The notes below the pieces were generated by a model. The model was not told the DNA's origin, ran no database searches, and was given only the letters and a program-made list of their open reading frames with translations. A program made the translations under genes and the position numbers. From Rhynchopus sp. YZ270_cl-10 (Eukaryota > Euglenozoa > Diplonemea > Diplonemida > Diplonemidae), in assembly GCA_964035575.1 (NCBI GenBank), contig OZ037923.1, positions 124,001 to 188,000 on the forward strand: 64,000 nucleotides of DNA. The letters run 5' to 3'. Positions 52,036 through 61,740 of the stretch are shown piece by piece (positions within the stretch are counted from its first letter, which is position 1; the number at the start of each line of letters is the position of its first letter).

Positions 52036-52290
52036 TTTTCAAAAAACTCACCTCCTCGCAAAAAACATGCTTTAAAAGTCAAAACAAAAGCGTGGTTTCG
52101 AGCCGCCTGCCCTAGACCACTTTGTAAACCCTTCGGCAGCTGCTCAGTAGGGGCAAGGGTTAAAAAGAAAAAAGAAACAACTCACACAAAAGTCTGATTG
52201 AGGGAATCTATCCATTGAGCACAACCATTTGCATTGGTTTTGGGGAAGAAACGTTGCCCGCACACACACACACACACACTGGGGCCATAT
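52036..52290. repeat. Segmental duplication of 56940-57190
   Basis: About 250 bp, including GAGCCGCCTGCCCTAGACCA, GCTGCTCAGTAGGGGCAAGG and a (CA)n run, matches 56940-57190 in the same orientation. Resembles no gene. Confidence 0.85.
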
Positions 52291-52370
52291 TCTGAACAAG
52301 AATTACCCCTACTAGTTATCAACACACACACACGCTCTCCCCAGGAGCCTTCTCCACCTGAGCACAGTCT

Positions 52371-53069
52371 CTAGCTTTCTTCTTTTACGTCCTCCTTTGC
52401 CTCCAATAAGGCCTCTTCCTCCACTGCTTCATGTGCACGCAGCGCCTCAAATCTTAACAGAAAGAGAAATGCAATGTACACCGGCATGCACGCCGTTGCC
52501 ACGTCCCAGATCAGATAGAATATTTTGATCCCAGAAAACCCCATGGACGTTTGGGTGTCAGGGGAATTAGAGCAGTCGGAAACGCTCCATGCATCACAAC
52601 GGCGCAGGTCAGCAGGACGCTGAGAGTTGTATTGAGAGAGGTCTGTCCCTGTGCAGGAGCTTGTACTAAGGCAGCTCAGGTGGACTGGAGCATCAGGGAG
52701 GGACGGGAGGTAACATCCCATGAAGGAGTTCTGCTCCATTTGGCACGACGAGGCCACCATCACTGTGCACACAATCCTCAGAACGGTCCGCGCAGCACCC
52801 GACAGCAATCCGTACATCACAAAGAAAGACACGACACCCCCGTTCTCACGGTACGCTCCGTAAAACCCAAATGGAACAGACGTATACAACAGAATGATGC
52901 CAATAACGACAGCACTGCGCTCCGCGTAATTCATGTCGTTCGTTGTCATGCTAACGATTGCGGTGATTGTGTTCAGGGTAGTAAAGATGCATATCTGCTG
53001 CATGAGCATCTTACGAAGCTGCGAAATGCTCGCGCGCTCCTTCCCAAACAAAATGTCGAAGAGAAGCAT
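52371..53069 (-). CDS. Four-TM protein with Cys-rich loop, paralogue 1
   Basis: 232-residue membrane protein of no family I recognise. Four hydrophobic segments: ICIFTTLNTITAIVSM, AVVIGIILLYTSVPFGFYGAY, VVSFFVMYGLL..VLRIVCTVMVAS and IFYLIWDVATACMPVYIAFLFLL (the last split here: IFYLIWDVATACM, PVYIAFLFLL). Between TM3 and TM4 lies an 80-residue loop with spaced cysteines: SCQ..FMGC, LSCLSTSSC, DLSQYNS, RRCDAW, DCSNS. Start is set at ATG 53069 (MLLFDILFGKERA) because the paralogue at 60175-60894 begins at the equivalent residue; an in-frame ATG at 53177 would add 36 residues. Charged cytosolic tail. The paralogue shares TLNTITA, SCQ, GC, YNS and CDAW. Confidence 0.7.
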   Translation of the reverse strand: MLLFDILFGKERASISQLRKMLMQQICIFTTLNTITAIVSMTTNDMNYAERSAVVIGIILLYTSVPFGFYGAYRENGGVVSFFVMYGLLSGAARTVLRIVCTVMVASSCQMEQNSFMGCYLPSLPDAPVHLSCLSTSSCTGTDLSQYNSQRPADLRRCDAWSVSDCSNSPDTQTSMGFSGIKIFYLIWDVATACMPVYIAFLFLLRFEALRAHEAVEEEALLEAKEDVKEES

Positions 53070-53365
53070 CTTCAAAGGGTCTGTGGTGGGTGTGTGGTGA
53101 AGGGGGGGCATGAAGGCATTTACAAGACCGTCGGAAATAAGAAAAAAGGTGGGGAATGAGAGAGGGTCACTATACATTTGTTTTTTGTTTTTTTTGTCAA
53201 AGTACGTTGGCGTTCGTTTATTCGTCCCCTATAGGTCCTGTTTTTTTCTTTTGATAAATTGTTGGAGTAGTGTAGTTGCCTCGGTTGTGTTGCCACAGTT
53301 GTGCAATCTCCACTGTATGTTTTTTTTTGGGGGCCCGGGGTGGGGGAGAGAGGACCCCCCCTAAC

Positions 53366-54574
53366 TCATGTCTCATTCACCTTCACCACTACCTTGCCTA
53401 CTGTATTTCCACTCTGGAACCTTCCCAACGCAGCGAGCATTTCCTTGAATTCAAATGTTTCACCCACATGAGGCGGGCGCAGGTCTAGCGCTTGTATTTC
53501 GTTCATGAGACCCAGAAGCCTCTTGGCGTCGTTGAGACAATGGATGAGATTGAACCCCATGACACTCTTGTTCTCACCTGGGAGCTCGAGCACATCTGCC
53601 TTTGGTCTCCAGAGGTATTTCCATGCTAGTTTTAACCATTGAAAAAAGCCTAGTTTATTCGATGTAGGTGTCATGGAGGCCGCACCATAGACCACGTACC
53701 TCCCACCAGAATTCAGTGCAGCGAAACCTGGGTGGTAAAAGTCGCCCAAAACTGCGTCAAGAACGACATCTGGTCCTGTGATAGGCTCATCCCCGTCAGA
53801 AATCGTATTAAGAAACGCCACAGCAGACTCAATTTGCTCCTTAAACCTCTTCGAGTCCCTCACAATAACCTGCCCCCTCTGTAACCAAGGGAAGCGGGCG
53901 ACAAGCTCCCCCACCTTTTTTTCAGACCCGACAGTCCCGATGACATTGCATTTCAATTTGCGGCAGATTTCTAATGCTTGCATCCCGCACCCACCCGCAG
54001 CGGAGTGGATCAAAACGGTTTTACCTTCCTGTACGGCACCTAATTGCGTTAGTGCGTAGTAAACTGTTAGGGATTGTACAGTCGCGGCGGAGGCTTGTTC
54101 GAATGACCATGTCTCTGGGATGTGAACCAGTTGGTGTGCTGCTATGTTGATGCGCGTAGAGTATCCACCAAACCGTGTCGCGCCCATCACCCTGTCCCCA
54201 ACCTTCAGGTCTTTAGCAGCGGTCCGTGCGATGCCCCACACCTTCTCGCTGAGATTCACCATTTGCCCCCCACGCTTTTGCTGTTCTTCACCAGAGACCG
54301 TACCTGGGTTGGTGAGAGCGCTGGTTTCATCGCCGATGGCTTCCACCACACCAGAAAACTCAAGTCCAGGAATAAAGGACCCGTGAATCTCTCCAGAGGA
54401 TATGGGCCCGTAGAGTCCGAGGCCGGAAAACACATCCGCAAAGTTCAGCCCGATGGCATGGATTTTGACCCGGACCTCCCCCCAAACAGGGGGGTCAATA
54501 GTGGCGTGCTGTAACCTCATTCTTGAAATGTCACCTCCTCCGCTCGGAAGGACCCAGTGTTGTCTCTTCGCCAT
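53366..54574 (-). CDS. Zinc-type alcohol dehydrogenase/quinone oxidoreductase-like protein (VAT1-like)
   Basis: 402-residue medium-chain reductase: NADPH-dependent reduction of quinones or enones is the family reaction. Residues 1-150 are the GroES-like half (VRVKIHAIGLNFADVFSGLGLY, split as VRVKIHAIGLNF and ADVFSGLGLY; PGLEFSGVVEAIG; LKVGDRVMG). The Rossmann half has the nucleotide loop HSAAGGCGMQALEICRKL (190-207). Catalytic-zinc ligands are absent, as in quinone oxidoreductases and VAT1. Residues about 88-120 (TNPGTVSGEEQQKRGGQMVN) are an insertion before KDLKVGDRV not typical of the family. The MTPTSNKLGFFQWLKLAWKY segment after the dinucleotide fold is VAT1-like. Ends KVVVKVNET. ATG 54574; no intron. 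Confidence 0.88.
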   Translation of the reverse strand: MAKRQHWVLPSGGGDISRMRLQHATIDPPVWGEVRVKIHAIGLNFADVFSGLGLYGPISSGEIHGSFIPGLEFSGVVEAIGDETSALTNPGTVSGEEQQKRGGQMVNLSEKVWGIARTAAKDLKVGDRVMGATRFGGYSTRINIAAHQLVHIPETWSFEQASAATVQSLTVYYALTQLGAVQEGKTVLIHSAAGGCGMQALEICRKLKCNVIGTVGSEKKVGELVARFPWLQRGQVIVRDSKRFKEQIESAVAFLNTISDGDEPITGPDVVLDAVLGDFYHPGFAALNSGGRYVVYGAASMTPTSNKLGFFQWLKLAWKYLWRPKADVLELPGENKSVMGFNLIHCLNDAKRLLGLMNEIQALDLRPPHVGETFEFKEMLAALGRFQSGNTVGKVVVKVNET

Positions 54575-54714
54575 TGTGGGGGTGGAGAGACTTTTAAGGG
54601 AAAGGTGGCCGGTGTGTGTGTGGGAAAACTTGACCTTTAAAAAAAAACAACAAAAATCTTAAGGTGGAAGGAAGGAAGTGCATGCGAGGTTGCAGGGAGA
54701 AGGGAGAGAGAGAG

Positions 54715-54858
54715 AGAAAAGAGGGGTGGACAGCGCTGGGTGGGGGTGGGCACGTGGGGTATTTTGTTTTGTTCGCTTAACAACTACAAAGAAAAAAAAC
54801 AGGAACTACGTCATCAAAACCAGAAATAAAAGTTAAGAAAGACTAAAAATATTTCAAT
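54715..54858. repeat. Left part of a duplicated segment, with the empty hAT site
   Basis: Matches 49690-49785 plus 50369-50411 with the 583-bp hAT-like MITE missing. Shares GTGGGCACGTGGGGTATTTT and AAAATATTTCAAT. Confidence 0.85.
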
Positions 54859-55849
54859 GGGGGCTCCCTAAAAAGGAGTATTTTGGATAAAAAGGTTCAA
54901 AAAGCGCGTGTTTCTGGGTCAAAAAAGAGGGAAAAAATAGTGAGGGGAGTTGGGTCCAGTCATAGGGGGTATAGCATATTTTTTGGAAAATTCTTCAAAA
55001 AAACGACGATTTTTGCTGGGCACAATGCAAATTTCAGAAAAATCCCAATTTTCGACTGGTTGAGCAAATTATGGCCCACCCACCCCGATTGTGTGTCAAA
55101 AACAGACTTCACAATGTTTCTAGAAAGTATTACCCTTATCAGAGGGCGCAGTGTCCGACAAGGGTCACAGACAGAACGCGATTTAATTGGGGTCAAACGC
55201 CGAAGGAAAAGGAAGGACGCAGTATGGCGAGAGAATAAAAGTAGCGCACCGTGCGCCTTGGGCGCAAGCTTGCAACCCACACTTCGCGTGGCATAGTTTG
55301 GCACTAAAAACGTGCAATTTTGAGCGCAATTTTTAGAAATATTGCGTACCGTGGCTTCGCCATGGGTGCCATGACCGCCGTTTCTTTTGTAAATGTATTG
55401 AGATTACTGATACTGCGTGTGCCCAGTGCAAATATCAATGTAGTGTCGAACTCCGCAGTAGGATAACCGAGGAATTCTCACATTCTGCCGGAGGCCCCGA
55501 ACGAGCTGGGTTGGGCTCGACCGAGTAATGACCGAGTTTCAGTGAAAACCACCAAAACCTATATTCCCCTGGGGTTTAGTTCTGCGACAGCTGAGATGTG
55601 TAAAAAAACACCACTATTCTGCCTCAGTACAGGTCCCAACCTGCTCGTTCGTTTTTCTTTTCAGATGGTCACTCAATTTTTCGACTCGCTGCGCTCGCGG
55701 ACAAACCATCAACCCCCCCACGATTTCCTAAAAACCTGACAGCTAGCATCAGGCCTGCGCGGAAAAATCTCTAAAACGGGAGAGAAAAATAAAACGAAAA
55801 AAAATCTCGGATTTTCAGCGAAAAGAAGGATCCACCCTGCACCGGGGAG

Positions 55850-56016
55850 AGGAGAAAGGTATCTCTTCCGCCTCGTCGCAAAATCGTTAGTGCGTTCGCA
55901 CTGCTCACACTTGTACTGAACCCGTAAATGCCAGACGTCGTCCGTGTTCCACGTCACGCCGATAAAATCCTGCACCAATGTGTACGCACTGCCGATGCTG
56001 GACACCGTAGTTTTCT
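55850..56016 (-). pseudogene. Captured exon-like fragment with a CxxC motif
   Basis: Inside the AAT-flanked element. The minus strand reads EKTTVSSIGSAYTLVQDFIG, VTWNTDDVWHLRVQYKCEQC, ERTNDFATRRKRY, with protein-like composition unlike the surrounding DNA and a CATGCAG acceptor-like sequence just before it. No start or continuation, so a captured gene fragment or element relic is likely. Family unknown. Confidence 0.35.
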
Positions 56017-56079
56017 CCTGCATGAGGTCTGATGCCGCATGATGGCAAGGAACAGCGCTGCGAGCACTATAACATCTAC

Positions 56080-56316
56080 CTACCCTCCCCCGTGTATATG
56101 TCCTGTGCATATGTCCGTGTTGGTCGAGGCTCGGACATATACACATGTTTTCGGACATATGCACATGCCGGACATCAGGTAGTATACTACAGTTTACAGC
56201 GGCAAAAACCCATTCCGAGCTTTCGGCCCCGCACGTTGGCGGGGCATCTCCCCTCATATGTGAATATGTCCGGAAATTTTTCAGAAAAGTGCCGGACGTA
56301 TACACGGAGGGGGGTA
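56080..56316. mobile_element. Small CGTGTATATGTCC-ended unit
   Basis: CTCCCCCGTGTATATGTCC on the left and GGACGTATACACGGAGGGGG on the right bound about 237 bp, with the GGCCCCGCACGTTGGCGGGG core near 56226. A short version of the unit at 22322-23528. Target duplication not clear. Confidence 0.5.
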
Positions 56317-56868
56317 GTTACATTTAAAATTCAGGTTCGGTATGACCTAGAGCTCCGAACTGCGCCGCAGGCCCCCAATTGCATAGGGGGGTCTGGGGGG
56401 CGTATGCTTTACGCCCCCCAATGGGGGGTTCGGGGGGCGAAGCCCCCCGGCGCTTTTTTTTTGGACTTTCGGGCCAGAAAAACCGAAAATTTGGGTTGAA
56501 ATGGGCATTTTCCTAAGTAAAAACCACGAAATTTCGGGTGCGCGAAACCACGTTTTAGACCCCCACAGATGCTCAAAAGTGTCAAATTCTGGTTTTAACG
56601 GCCTCAAATCGTCGAAATTAGCCCTATATAGGCGGAAAAAAAAATTTTGCGAGAGTCCCTTTCTATAAGTCAAAATAGCTGGAAAGTGGGGTGGGAGGGT
56701 CCGTAGTCCGAGGGTCCGTAAACATTTGAAAACATACGAAAACATGTGTTTTTCCCAGTTTTGGCTGGGAAAAAACATTTTTTTCCCCTTTGTATCTCAG
56801 TTTTGGCAAAGGTAAAAAACACTTTTTGAACTTTTTTGCGATTTTTTAACATGTTTTAGGGAGCCCCC

Positions 56869-57600
56869 AATAGTCTTTTTGTCGAAGGATGGAACTCTAC
56901 CACCGTCACGTTCACTGTGTCCTTTTTTTCTCATTTTTTTCTCAAAAAACTCACCTCTTCGTAAAAACGTGCTTCAAAAGTCAAAACAAAAAGCGTGGTT
57001 TCGAGCCGCCTGCCCTAGACCACTTTGTAAACCCTTCGGAAGCTGCTCAGTAGGGGCAAGGGTTAAAAAGTAAAAAGAAACAACTCACACAAAAGTCTGA
57101 TTGAGGGAATCTATTCATTGAGCATAACCATTTGCATTGGTTTGGGGAAGAAACGTTGCCTGCACACACACACACACACACACATACACACCCTCTCCCC
57201 TTCCCCCTTTGTCACACACAAAGAGTTCTGATTGTCCAGATCAGAAATGTCACGTCAGCTTTTTTGTTGTTCATGATGCACAGCGAACTGCGTTTAAATA
57301 AGTCAACCAGTTACCTTTATAACTCCAGCACGGGGAAGAACTTATGATTCGCATTGCTACTCTGTAAACACCGGTTGATCATCATTAATAACCGCACGGA
57401 CCAATCAACACACAATAACAAAAAGTAAAAGAAAACAAGCTGAGGGTTCAAAAACAAAAAAAGGGGTTACATCAGTCCTACTAAACCTGAGACCATTTTA
57501 GCAGCTACACCCGCTTTCGTTACCACAGTCTAAAGAAGCCCTTGTGGAACACATATTTCCCCCTTTACTGCACCCCCACCCCTATTCATTACTGTTTGTT
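56869..57600. other. Right part of the duplicated segment, then gene-free DNA
   Basis: 56869-57190 matches 50412-50480 plus 52036-52290; a (CA)n run ends at 57184. The rest up to the hAT-like element holds nothing I can name. Confidence 0.6.
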
Positions 57601-58149
57601 CAGGGTTTTATCTCCTTTTATGTTAGTGGTCCCTAGACCAGGGCTATCGGTAAGAAGGGGTTTTGGGGGGCATCATATATCATATTTCATATTTCAAAAT
57701 CATATTTCAAAAAAAAAAAAAAAAACACGAGTTTACGGGCAAAAACCCATTCCGAGCTTTCGGCCCCGCACGTTGGCGGGGCATCTCCCCTCATATGTGG
57801 ATATGTCGGGAAAATTTTCAGGAAAGTGCCGGGCATATACACATCAAAATGGGTCCGGACATATCCACGGGGGGGATAGGTACTTAAAAAATGGAATTAA
57901 AAGCCGTGTTCAAAATCTTTCAATTGCGGTCAGGTACGATCAAAAATTTGCATCTGGGGTCCCTTTACCGGTTGGAAAGTCCCAAAAACCAAAACTCAAA
58001 AGTGGGTCCAGGGATTACGCAGCTCCCCCAAAAATGAAAAAGTACGTATGGATTTTCAACACGTACAATTCTAAGCAAAAACAATTCGCGCTTTGGTTGA
58101 GAAGGGCTGTGAAAGTTCGAAGAACTGGAGAAATCATCAGTCATGGCAC

Positions 58150-58480
58150 TGGCGAAGCCACGGTACGCAACATTTCTTAAAAATCTTTACATAAAATGTC
58201 ACTTTCGTTGGTAACTATGGTCTAGTTCCGTAAATATTACTTCCATATTTTGATAAAACGAAAGTTTCTGGCGAAGCCACGGTACGCAACATTTCTAAAA
58301 ATTGCGATGAAAATTGCCTACTATGTCACGGGAAGGGTGTACTACAATCTAGCGCAGCAGGCGCACGGTACGCTACTTTTTTCTTTCGCCATGCTGCATG
58401 CTCCTTTTCCGGTAAAAAAGAAAATTGTCTCCTACAAATAGAATTCTGTAGGGGGTAGGTGAGAGGTGGGGGCGGAGCCC
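58150..58480. repeat. R1 dispersed repeat
   Basis: GGCGAAGCCACGGTACGCAA near 58153 and 58270, the CAGGCGCACGGTACGCTACT motif at 58359, then GTGGGGGCGGAGCCCCACCC. Same order as 12405-12760. Confidence 0.75.
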
Positions 58481-58659
58481 CACCCCTCACCTACCCCACC
58501 CCAGCCCCAATCCAAAACCCAAATTACCTACGTATGGACACGTATGGATTCCACCTTTTCAAAAACAATTCACGTATGGATTTCCATACGTTCCACACGT
58601 GGAGCGTAATCTCTGAGTGGGTCCAAAAAACGGCTTGGGGTCTAAGGGGTTAACAAAAA

Positions 58660-58894
58660 TTTAAAGTTTAAGGTGTACCTCTGCGAGCGTAGCGAGCGGA
58701 AAATTTTTAAGGTGTACTTCCGCGAGCGAAGCGAGCGGGAAAAAAAATGAAGGTGTACCTCCGCGAGCGTAGCGAGCGGAAAATTTTTTGAAGGTGTACC
58801 GCCGCGAGCGAAGCGAGCGGGAAAATATTTAAAGGTGTACCTCCGCGAGCGTAGCGAGCGGAAAAAATTTTGAAGGTGTACATTAAACTTTAAA
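58660..58894. repeat. About 52-bp tandem repeat of CGCGAGCGNAGCGAGCG, 5 units
   Basis: Units are AAGGTGTACCTCCGCGAGCG, then A/TAGCGAGCGG and a short poly-A/T linker. The array is bounded by TTTAAAGTTTAA (58660-58671) and TTAAACTTTAAA (58883-58894), inverted copies that suggest a small element of its own. Confidence 0.8.
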
Positions 58895-60174
58895 CAAGGG
58901 GGTACGCCCACTTTTGTCGTCATCCTAAACTACCCGAAATTGAGCCCAATTGCATTTCCGGATTGATTGCGGAAAGTGGTAAATGAACAACACCAAATAC
59001 CTACGCCCCCCCCGTGCATATGTCCATGTTGGTCGAGGCTCGGACATATACACATACTCAGTTCAGGTAGTATACTACAGTGTACAGCGGCAAAAACCCA
59101 TTCCGAGCTTTCGGCCCCGCACGTTGGCGGGGCATCTCCGTTCATATGTGGCCTGGTAAACCCATTCCGAGCTTTCGGCTCCGCACGTTGGCGGGGCATC
59201 TCTGATCATATTTGGCCTGGTAAAAAAAAAAAAAAAAAAATTTAAAAAAGGCGATCATATTTCATATCTCTTACCGATAGCCCTGTCCCTAGACCGGGTA
59301 AAATAAAAAAAAAAATATTTACCCGGTCTGGGGGAAAAAAAAAAAATAACCACCCGGCCAGGCCAAAAAAAAACCCAAAATGATATATCTTGGGGGTACC
59401 TCACACAAGCCTCTAAGAGTGACCAGAACTGGCCTCCTGAACAAAGTGACCCCGTCACAGCCAGAACGCGACCCAATTGGTCAAACGCCGAAGGAACAGG
59501 AAGCATGCAGCATGGCGAAATAATAAAAGTAGCGTACCGTGCGCCTGCGGCGCAAGATTGCAAGCCACCCATATAGTTTGGCTGTAAAATGTGCAATTTT
59601 AAGCACAATATTTTGAAATGTTGCGTACCGTGGCTTCGCCAAAACTTTCGTTCAGCAAAATATGGAAGTAACATTTACGAGAACTGAAGATAATGACCAA
59701 CGACAGTGCCATTTGATGTCAACATTTTTTTAGAAATGTTGCGTACCGTGGCTTCGCCAGGAACCTTTGCCATGACTGCCGTTTCTTTTTGTAGATGTCT
59801 ATACGAGGAAACGTCCGCACGCTACCGACCTGACATGATTTTTTTGCTTCTTCCGCAAAGGTGGGGAACGTGAGATGATATGCAATATGCGAGTGAATGC
59901 AGCAAGTTTAACGGTTTACCGGGACATTTTCGCTGGAGGCGAAAAAATTTTTTTTGACCACTTTTTTGCCAGACCGGGTAGACCGGGTAGAATTTAAAAA
60001 TGCTTTTTCAAGATAAAACCCTGTGTTTGTTAGAACAAAAAAAAAGAAAAAAAAGCAAAGCAGCGTGTACACATGACCCGCCTATCACCATATTTCAAGG
60101 TCCGAAACCCCCATATTTTTTTTTTTGCGGGGCATCTCTTGGGGGCGCATGCCTTTCACTCCCTCCTCTGCCAC

Positions 60175-60894
60175 CTACTCTAGCAGCCGGTCGCCTTCTC
60201 CGTGTGATTTTCTATTAACCACTCTTTTCAGCTGACCGGGTGTACCTTGAGATTCTGTGTCGTTTTTCATTGCGGAAATAAAAAATTTGTTTTCCAGTCG
60301 CAGGAGGAGGAGGTAGGCTGTGTACAACGGGAAGTACGCTGTCAAGACGTCAATCAGGAGGAAGAGGATGCGATACGGTGCAAACCCCAGAGTGGTGTAC
60401 GTGAGGGGCATACTGCTGCATTCGTTGGTTCCCCACGCGTCGCAGGATTTGTTCGCGAAGGAGTTGTATTTGTCCAGGTCACTTCTCGTGCACGAATCGT
60501 CATTCAAACAACCCAAAACAGGAACAGCTGCCTGGCACCCCTGAAACAATCTTTGCTGCTGTTGACAAGACAGTGCGACCATAATGACTGTCAGAACCAA
60601 ATAGGCTACTCTCGCACTGCTAATGAAACACCCGTACGTAACGAACGCAGAAAACGCACCAGCATTGTTCTTGTACATCGAGTACGCACCCAACGGGAGC
60701 ATAGAGTAAACAAGTGAAACTGCAACGTAGATTGCATCTCTGTCAGCCTCGCTCCAATGCCATCTACGGTAGAGCTGTACCCCAGCGGTGATAGTATTCA
60801 AAACAGTGAACAGAACCAACTGCTTAACGAAGAGGTCCTTCAGAGTCTGCCACGGGACCCTGTTCTCTCCACACACCACACTCCACAACATCAT
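60175..60894 (-). CDS. Four-TM protein with Cys-rich loop, paralogue 2
   Basis: 239-residue membrane protein homologous along its length to the product of 52371-53069: VLFTVLNTITAGVQLY (TM1), AIYVAVSLVYSMLPLGAYSMY (TM2; split AIYVAVSLVYSM, LPLGAYSMY), SAFVTYGCFISSARVAYLVLTV (TM3; split SAFVTYGCFISS, ARVAYLVLTV) and ILFLLIDVLTAYFPLYTAYL (TM4). The exposed loop keeps the cysteine pattern SCQ..LFQGC, VLGCLNDDSC, LDKYNS, KSCDAW, ECSSM. ATG 60894 (MMLW). The basic C-terminal tail is unlike the acidic tail of paralogue 1. Function unknown; surface receptor, transporter subunit and tetraspanin-like scaffold are all possible. Confidence 0.7.
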   Translation of the reverse strand: MMLWSVVCGENRVPWQTLKDLFVKQLVLFTVLNTITAGVQLYRRWHWSEADRDAIYVAVSLVYSMLPLGAYSMYKNNAGAFSAFVTYGCFISSARVAYLVLTVIMVALSCQQQQRLFQGCQAAVPVLGCLNDDSCTRSDLDKYNSFANKSCDAWGTNECSSMPLTYTTLGFAPYRILFLLIDVLTAYFPLYTAYLLLLRLENKFFISAMKNDTESQGTPGQLKRVVNRKSHGEGDRLLE

Positions 60895-61740
60895 CGGGAC
60901 ACGCTAGTAACGGGAGGGGGGAAAAGCTGATAATGTGGGGGGGGGTAGGGGGCCTGTATGTTTTGGTATTTTTTGAATGGTATTTTTACGAGAGAGCAGA
61001 AACCCAAAAACACAAAAAAGGGGAGGGAGTAGGGGGGTCCGTCCGGCCGTTTTTGCTGTCCCAAACCACTTTTTTTTGTAAAAACCCGCGAAAACCCCGA
61101 AAAAAAAACACCCCCAAACCCCCAAAAAATCACCCAAAACCACGAAAAACACACTTTTCAAATTTGAGCACTATTTCGTACTTTTTTTTCTGATTTTTTT
61201 GGTGTTTTTCCCCGCTTTTTCAGCTTTTTCCCTGGAATTATACCCCCTAATATGCCTATAGAATCCCTGTACTGCTCACTGAGACAGCATAGCGACCAGA
61301 GGCTCCTTATTCATCGTACCGGTGTCTTCGTCGTCAAGGGGTGCACAATCTGCCGCAAATTCCCGCAACTTTGTCTTTGTGAAAAGATGAAGCACTTTAG
61401 TGTTGTAGTTTTCAAGTTGCTACTTCTGGGTGCTTTGCATGGACCTGCCTTTGTGGTGCGCTTTGGTGTATCCTGCGGCAAGTTCTTCCCTTGAGAGAGA
61501 CGGAACCCAACCTAGACTGTAGAGGATGTCTATATCGGGTGGGGTCTCTGATCCATGTGTGCGGCGTATATATTTCCCCCAACACTCCATGTTTGGCCAG
61601 GGCCTCTCCAGCGTGTCAGTTGCAAAAAATGAGGGTTGTCTGTGGTTCGCTTCCTAACCCGCCCTTTCAACACATCCCCACCGTGCAAAGTATCCTCCTG
61701 TTGTGACACCAGCACCGAACCTCTGAACCTTGCCGTTGCC
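60895..61740. other. Intergenic region with one weak coding signal
   Basis: 60895-61250 is homopolymer-rich and gene-free. On the minus strand 61386-61276 reads LFTKTKLREFAADCAPLDDE, DTGTMNKEPLVAMLSQ-stop, loosely like an EF-hand helix-loop-helix with Pro at loop position 12. Not supported by a start or splice pair. 61626-61740 is the conserved 3' flank of the UBL-LRR genes. Confidence 0.25.

Larger units (their letters stand above)
54859..56868. mobile_element. TIR element with 3-bp AAT target duplication, proven by an empty site
   Basis: 15-bp terminal inverted repeats GGGGGCTCCCTAAAA (54859-54873) and TTTTAGGGAGCCCCC (56854-56868), flanked by AAT (54856-54858 and 56869-56871). The paralogue at 50401-50420 reads TTTCAATAGTC without insert. 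2010 bp, no transposase. A 3-bp duplication with G-rich ends points to PIF/Harbinger or CACTA relatives (inference). Cargo: an R1 repeat fragment, an exon-like relic and a small CGTGTATATGTCC unit. Confidence 0.92.
57639..59285. mobile_element. MULE-like element nested in the hAT-like element
   Basis: 17-bp terminal inverted repeats CAGGGCTATCGGTAAGA (57639-57655) and its complement (59269-59285), with a perfect 9-bp duplication TCCCTAGAC (57630-57638 and 59286-59294), the duplication length typical of Mutator-like elements. 1647 bp, no transposase. Carries an R1 repeat, the GGCCCCGCACGTTGGCGGGG core three times and a tandem repeat at 58660-58894. Confidence 0.9.
57601..60023. mobile_element. 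hAT-like element interrupted by a nested MULE-like element
   Basis: Terminal inverted repeats CAGGGTTTTATC (57601-57612) and GATAAAACCCTG (60012-60023), with perfect 8-bp target duplications TGTTTGTT (57593-57600 and 60024-60031). 2423 bp in total; without the nested insertion it would be about 767 bp. Contains an R1 repeat near 59525-59765. No transposase ORF. A truncated right end of the same family lies at 14099-14185. Confidence 0.92.

Noticed and set aside
52090-52170. tRNA-like words (TTTCGAGCCGCC, CTAGACCACT)
   Set aside because: Could not fold a cloverleaf with both promoter boxes at proper spacing; treated as part of a segmental duplication.
61276-61386. EF-hand exon
   Set aside because: Loop position 12 is Pro, not Glu or Asp, and no exon partner was found; kept only as a weak note.
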